A stretch of DNA of 7,087 nt from Candidatus Shapirobacteria bacterium. GTDB taxonomy: Bacteria; Patescibacteria; Microgenomatia; UBA12405. The stretch covers positions 1-7,087 of the forward strand of contig JAQTUF010000021.1 in assembly GCA_028710865.1 (NCBI GenBank), in the 5' to 3' direction. The translations under genes were made by a program, and so were the position numbers. The notes under the pieces were generated by a model. The model was given only the letters and a program-made list of their open reading frames with translations, had not been told where the DNA came from and ran no database searches. Shown one piece after another: positions 6,090-7,087 of the stretch (its first letter is position 1; each line of letters opens with the position of its first letter).

Positions 6090-6149
6090 CTATAAAATTG
6101 ATATATAAATATCTTGGTGATAGAATACTGCCCGAGTTATATTTTATAG
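6090..6149. repeat. 9-bp inverted repeat downstream of the YibE/F gene
   Basis: CTATAAAAT (6090-6098) and ATTTTATAG (6141-6149) are perfect inverted copies separated by 42 bases. TCACC (6077-6081) can also pair with GGTGA (6116-6120). CCTATAA occurs twice at 6080-6086 and 6089-6095. There is no T-run, so this is not an obvious terminator. It is A+T-rich, so chance is a real possibility. Confidence 0.4.
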
Positions 6150-6153
6150 CTCT

Positions 6154-6182
6154 TTAACATAATTGCGGAAGATTTGTATATA
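6154..6182 (+). promoter_or_regulatory. Promoter for the DUF4230 gene leader
   Basis: TTAACA (6154-6159, five of six -35 matches), a 17-base spacer and TATATA (6177-6182, five of six -10 matches, preceded by G as in the other -10 boxes here). The predicted start is near 6189, just upstream of the AAAGGAGG sequence. The spacer contains one arm of the 12-bp repeat that recurs at 6922-6933. Confidence 0.6.
6159..6170 (+). repeat. Left arm of a 12-bp inverted repeat bracketing the DUF4230 gene
   Basis: ATAATTGCGGAA here is the exact reverse complement of TTCCGCAATTAT at 6922-6933. This arm sits between the -35 and -10 boxes of the proposed promoter, where a bound protein would block transcription. 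Confidence 0.6.
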
Positions 6183-6237
6183 TTCATCTTATAAAGGAGG
6201 TCGAAATTGTTCGAGGTCAACTATTTTATAAGATGAA
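6183..6237 (+). promoter_or_regulatory. Nested stem-loop with an SD sequence in its loop
   Basis: TTCATCTTATAAA (6183-6195) and TTTATAAGATGAA (6225-6237) are a perfect 13-bp inverted repeat. Inside, TCGAA (6201-6205) and TTCGA (6210-6214) form a second hairpin around ATTG. GAGGTC occurs directly repeated at 6197-6202 and 6213-6218. The loop opens with AAAGGAGG (6193-6200), a near-perfect match to the complement of the 16S rRNA 3' end, yet the gene's ATG is 51 bases farther on and has its own weaker SD. Depending on the real transcription start, this is either an RNA leader structure or a DNA operator whose half-sites lie 42 bp (about four helical turns) apart. Confidence 0.6.
6207..6236 (+). 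CDS. Possible nine-codon leader peptide (TTG start)
   Basis: TTG at 6207 follows AAAGGAGG with an ideal six-base spacing. The frame reads MFEVNYFIR (with TTG read as Met) and stops at TGA 6234-6236, within the right arm of the 13-bp repeat and immediately before the SD of the DUF4230 gene (AAAGGAAG, 6236-6243). A ribosome translating it would melt the right arm and arrive at the next start, so it could couple or attenuate downstream expression. It would be the only TGA stop in the window. Its existence as a translated peptide is unproven; the case rests on SD quality and position alone. Confidence 0.25.
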   Translation: MFEVNYFIR

Positions 6238-6251
6238 AGGAAGTTTAAGTA

Positions 6252-6905
6252 ATGAAGAATTTTTTAATTTTTGTTTTGATAGTTGTGCTGATAGTTCTAC
6301 TTGTAATTATCGGTCTCAAATCATGTCAAAACAATAACAGTGACGATGGCGGTATCCTTAATTTACTTCCCGCAGAAAGCAATGTTGTTATTCCCGATAA
6401 GATAGCTATTGTTCAGGAGATACAAAAAGTAGGGAGACTAGAAACTGCCTATGCTAATGTTGATGGGGTATTTACAGGAGAAAGAAGTCAAGAAACTCTT
6501 GGAGGTATATTTGGCGAAAAACTCATATTCATGGCTTATGCCAAAGTTACTGCCGGGATAGATCTAGAACTCTTAGATTCTGATGATATTCTCATTATCA
6601 ATAGTAAATCAGTTAAAGTTTTCCTTCCTCAAGCAGAAATATTTGATATTGTTTTCGATAACAATGCTTCTTATGTAGTTAGTCGACAGACTGGTTTATT
6701 ATCTAGTGTTGATAGCGAGATGGAAACTCAAGTTAGGCAAGAGGCTACAAAATATTTACTACAATACGGTATCGATTCTGGTATTTTACCAGTTGCCCAG
6801 CAAAATGCCCAAGTGGTAATATCTGAACTTCTCAAAAAATTTGGGTTTGAGGAAATTGAGTTCCTTTCTACTGATCCAAGTATAGAGATCAAACCAATCG
6901 AATAA
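6252..6905 (+). CDS. Membrane-anchored DUF4230 family protein
   Basis: This 217-residue protein has one N-terminal membrane helix (about 4-21), a short linker containing Cys25 and an acidic/Asn patch (QNNNSDDGG), then a single soluble domain that should lie outside the cell. The domain follows the DUF4230 (PF14014) pattern: VQEIQKVGRLETAYANV (54-70), FMAYAKVTAGIDLELL (93-108), VKVFLPQAEIFD (121-132), and a C-terminal helical part (about 155-197) before the closing strand EEIEFLSTD. No catalytic residues are known for the family, and its role is undetermined. The ATG at 6252 has AAAGGAAG at 6236-6243, a moderate SD. The gene has its own promoter and an elaborate leader, and a strong terminator follows, so it is probably monocistronic and regulated. 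A lipoprotein is unlikely: GLKSC is a poor lipobox. Confidence 0.87.
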   Translation: MKNFLIFVLIVVLIVLLVIIGLKSCQNNNSDDGGILNLLPAESNVVIPDKIAIVQEIQKVGRLETAYANVDGVFTGERSQETLGGIFGEKLIFMAYAKVTAGIDLELLDSDDILIINSKSVKVFLPQAEIFDIVFDNNASYVVSRQTGLLSSVDSEMETQVRQEATKYLLQYGIDSGILPVAQQNAQVVISELLKKFGFEEIEFLSTDPSIEIKPIE

Positions 6906-6921
6906 CAAAAGAAAAAATAAA

Positions 6922-6933
6922 TTCCGCAATTAT
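6922..6933 (-). repeat. Right arm of the 12-bp inverted repeat bracketing the DUF4230 gene
   Basis: TTCCGCAATTAT, the exact inverse of 6159-6170, lies 17 bases after the stop codon and one base before the terminator stem. It includes the relatively rare CCGC in this A+T-rich DNA. Confidence 0.6.
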
Positions 6934-6934
6934 T

Positions 6935-6980
6935 AAACGCCCAATAGGGGAATACCTTATCTTGGGCGTTTTTTATTTTT
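6935..6980 (+). terminator. Strong intrinsic terminator between convergent genes
   Basis: AAACGCCCAA (6935-6944) pairs perfectly with TTGGGCGTTT (6962-6971), and further pairing (AGG with CCT) is possible inside the loop. The run T6-A-T6 begins at 6969. It ends the DUF4230 message. The opposing gene's stop codon lies in this T-run, so the hairpin is also transcribed from the other strand, where the following TTTAATAATT is a weaker tract. Confidence 0.9.
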
Positions 6981-7086
6981 TAACAATTTTTATAGCCTTT
7001 CCTTGTATTATCGCTCTAGCGATCTTTTTATAAGCTCCATCTAGGATTCTTCCAAAAGTTGGCTGAGAAACTTTCATCTTTTTTGC
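6973..7086 (-). CDS. DUF134 helix-turn-helix protein, C-terminal fragment
   Basis: Reading the reverse strand inward from the right edge gives 37 residues before TAA at 6973-6975: AKKMKVSQPTFGRI, then LDGAYKKIARAI and IQGKAIKIVKK. This matches the end of the DUF134 family (PF02001), whose signature is close to 'A-x-x-M-x-V-S-x-x-T-F-x-R-I-L-x-x-A-x-K-K-I-A-x-A-L-x-x-G-K-A-I-x-I'. The SQPTF segment is the recognition-helix region of a sigma-4-like helix-turn-helix, so the complete protein should bind DNA. The N-terminal part lies beyond the window. The gene converges on the DUF4230 gene and shares its terminator region. Whether it regulates any gene here is not shown. Confidence 0.85.
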   Translation of the reverse strand, partial: AKKMKVSQPTFGRILDGAYKKIARAIIQGKAIKIVKK

Positions 7087-7087
7087 T

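Noticed and set aside
1..7087. Alternative genetic code with TGA reassigned
   Set aside because: No firm gene uses a TGA stop, but none needs TGA read through either, and tryptophan is TGG; TGA is simply rare in a small A+T-rich sample.
1..7087. CRISPR arrays, tRNA, rRNA, transposase or phage genes
   Set aside because: No spaced direct-repeat series, cloverleaf-like sequence or relevant protein motifs were seen on either strand.

Overview
The window is A+T-rich DNA with short, tightly packed genes, most of them small membrane or secreted proteins. Several genes lack a Shine-Dalgarno (SD) sequence and sit just behind a promoter-like -10 box. A DUF5667-like secreted protein, a stand-alone PgsA, a slipin, a YibE/F permease and a DUF134 regulator in this setting suggest a Candidate Phyla Radiation (Patescibacteria) genome, perhaps Microgenomates-like. 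That placement is inference from gene style; no rRNA or other marker gene is present. All eleven stop codons seen are TAA or TAG, none TGA, but tryptophan is TGG and nothing requires a non-standard code.

Layout. 3-518 (+) is the 3' end of an unrecognised gene. It converges on a four-helix membrane protein at 526-951 (-). A divergent intergenic region then leads into a secreted coiled-coil protein at 1043-1771 (+), which ends in three 22-residue Gly/Pro-rich repeats. Next come an unrecognised cysteine-containing protein (about 1891-2433) and a very A+T-rich four-helix membrane protein (2524-2928). A 244-base gap follows, with two adjacent hairpins, the first terminator-like. pgsA (3173-3772) has the strongest SD of any full-length gene and ends at a clear intrinsic terminator (3788-3841).

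A new transcription unit starts at 3861-3889 and carries a slipin (3918-4673), a 75-residue membrane protein (4706-4933) and a YibE/F permease (4951-6075). Together with pgsA this makes the centre of the window a membrane-biogenesis and membrane-organisation neighbourhood. The YibE/F gene is followed by a 176-base non-coding stretch dense in inverted repeats, then a membrane-anchored DUF4230 protein (6252-6905) and a strong terminator (6935-6980). On the opposite strand, the C-terminal end of a DUF134 helix-turn-helix protein (6973-7086) runs off the right edge; it is short and easily missed.

The most notable unexplained signal is the DUF4230 leader. A 13-bp perfect inverted repeat (6183-6195 / 6225-6237) encloses a second hairpin and a textbook AAAGGAGG ribosome-binding sequence that does not serve the annotated gene. 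That sequence is correctly spaced for a nine-codon TTG-initiated reading frame. A separate 12-bp inverted repeat (6159-6170 / 6922-6933) brackets the whole gene. A recurrent leaderless-style promoter arrangement is the second theme. No transposase, integrase, CRISPR array, tRNA or rRNA was seen.
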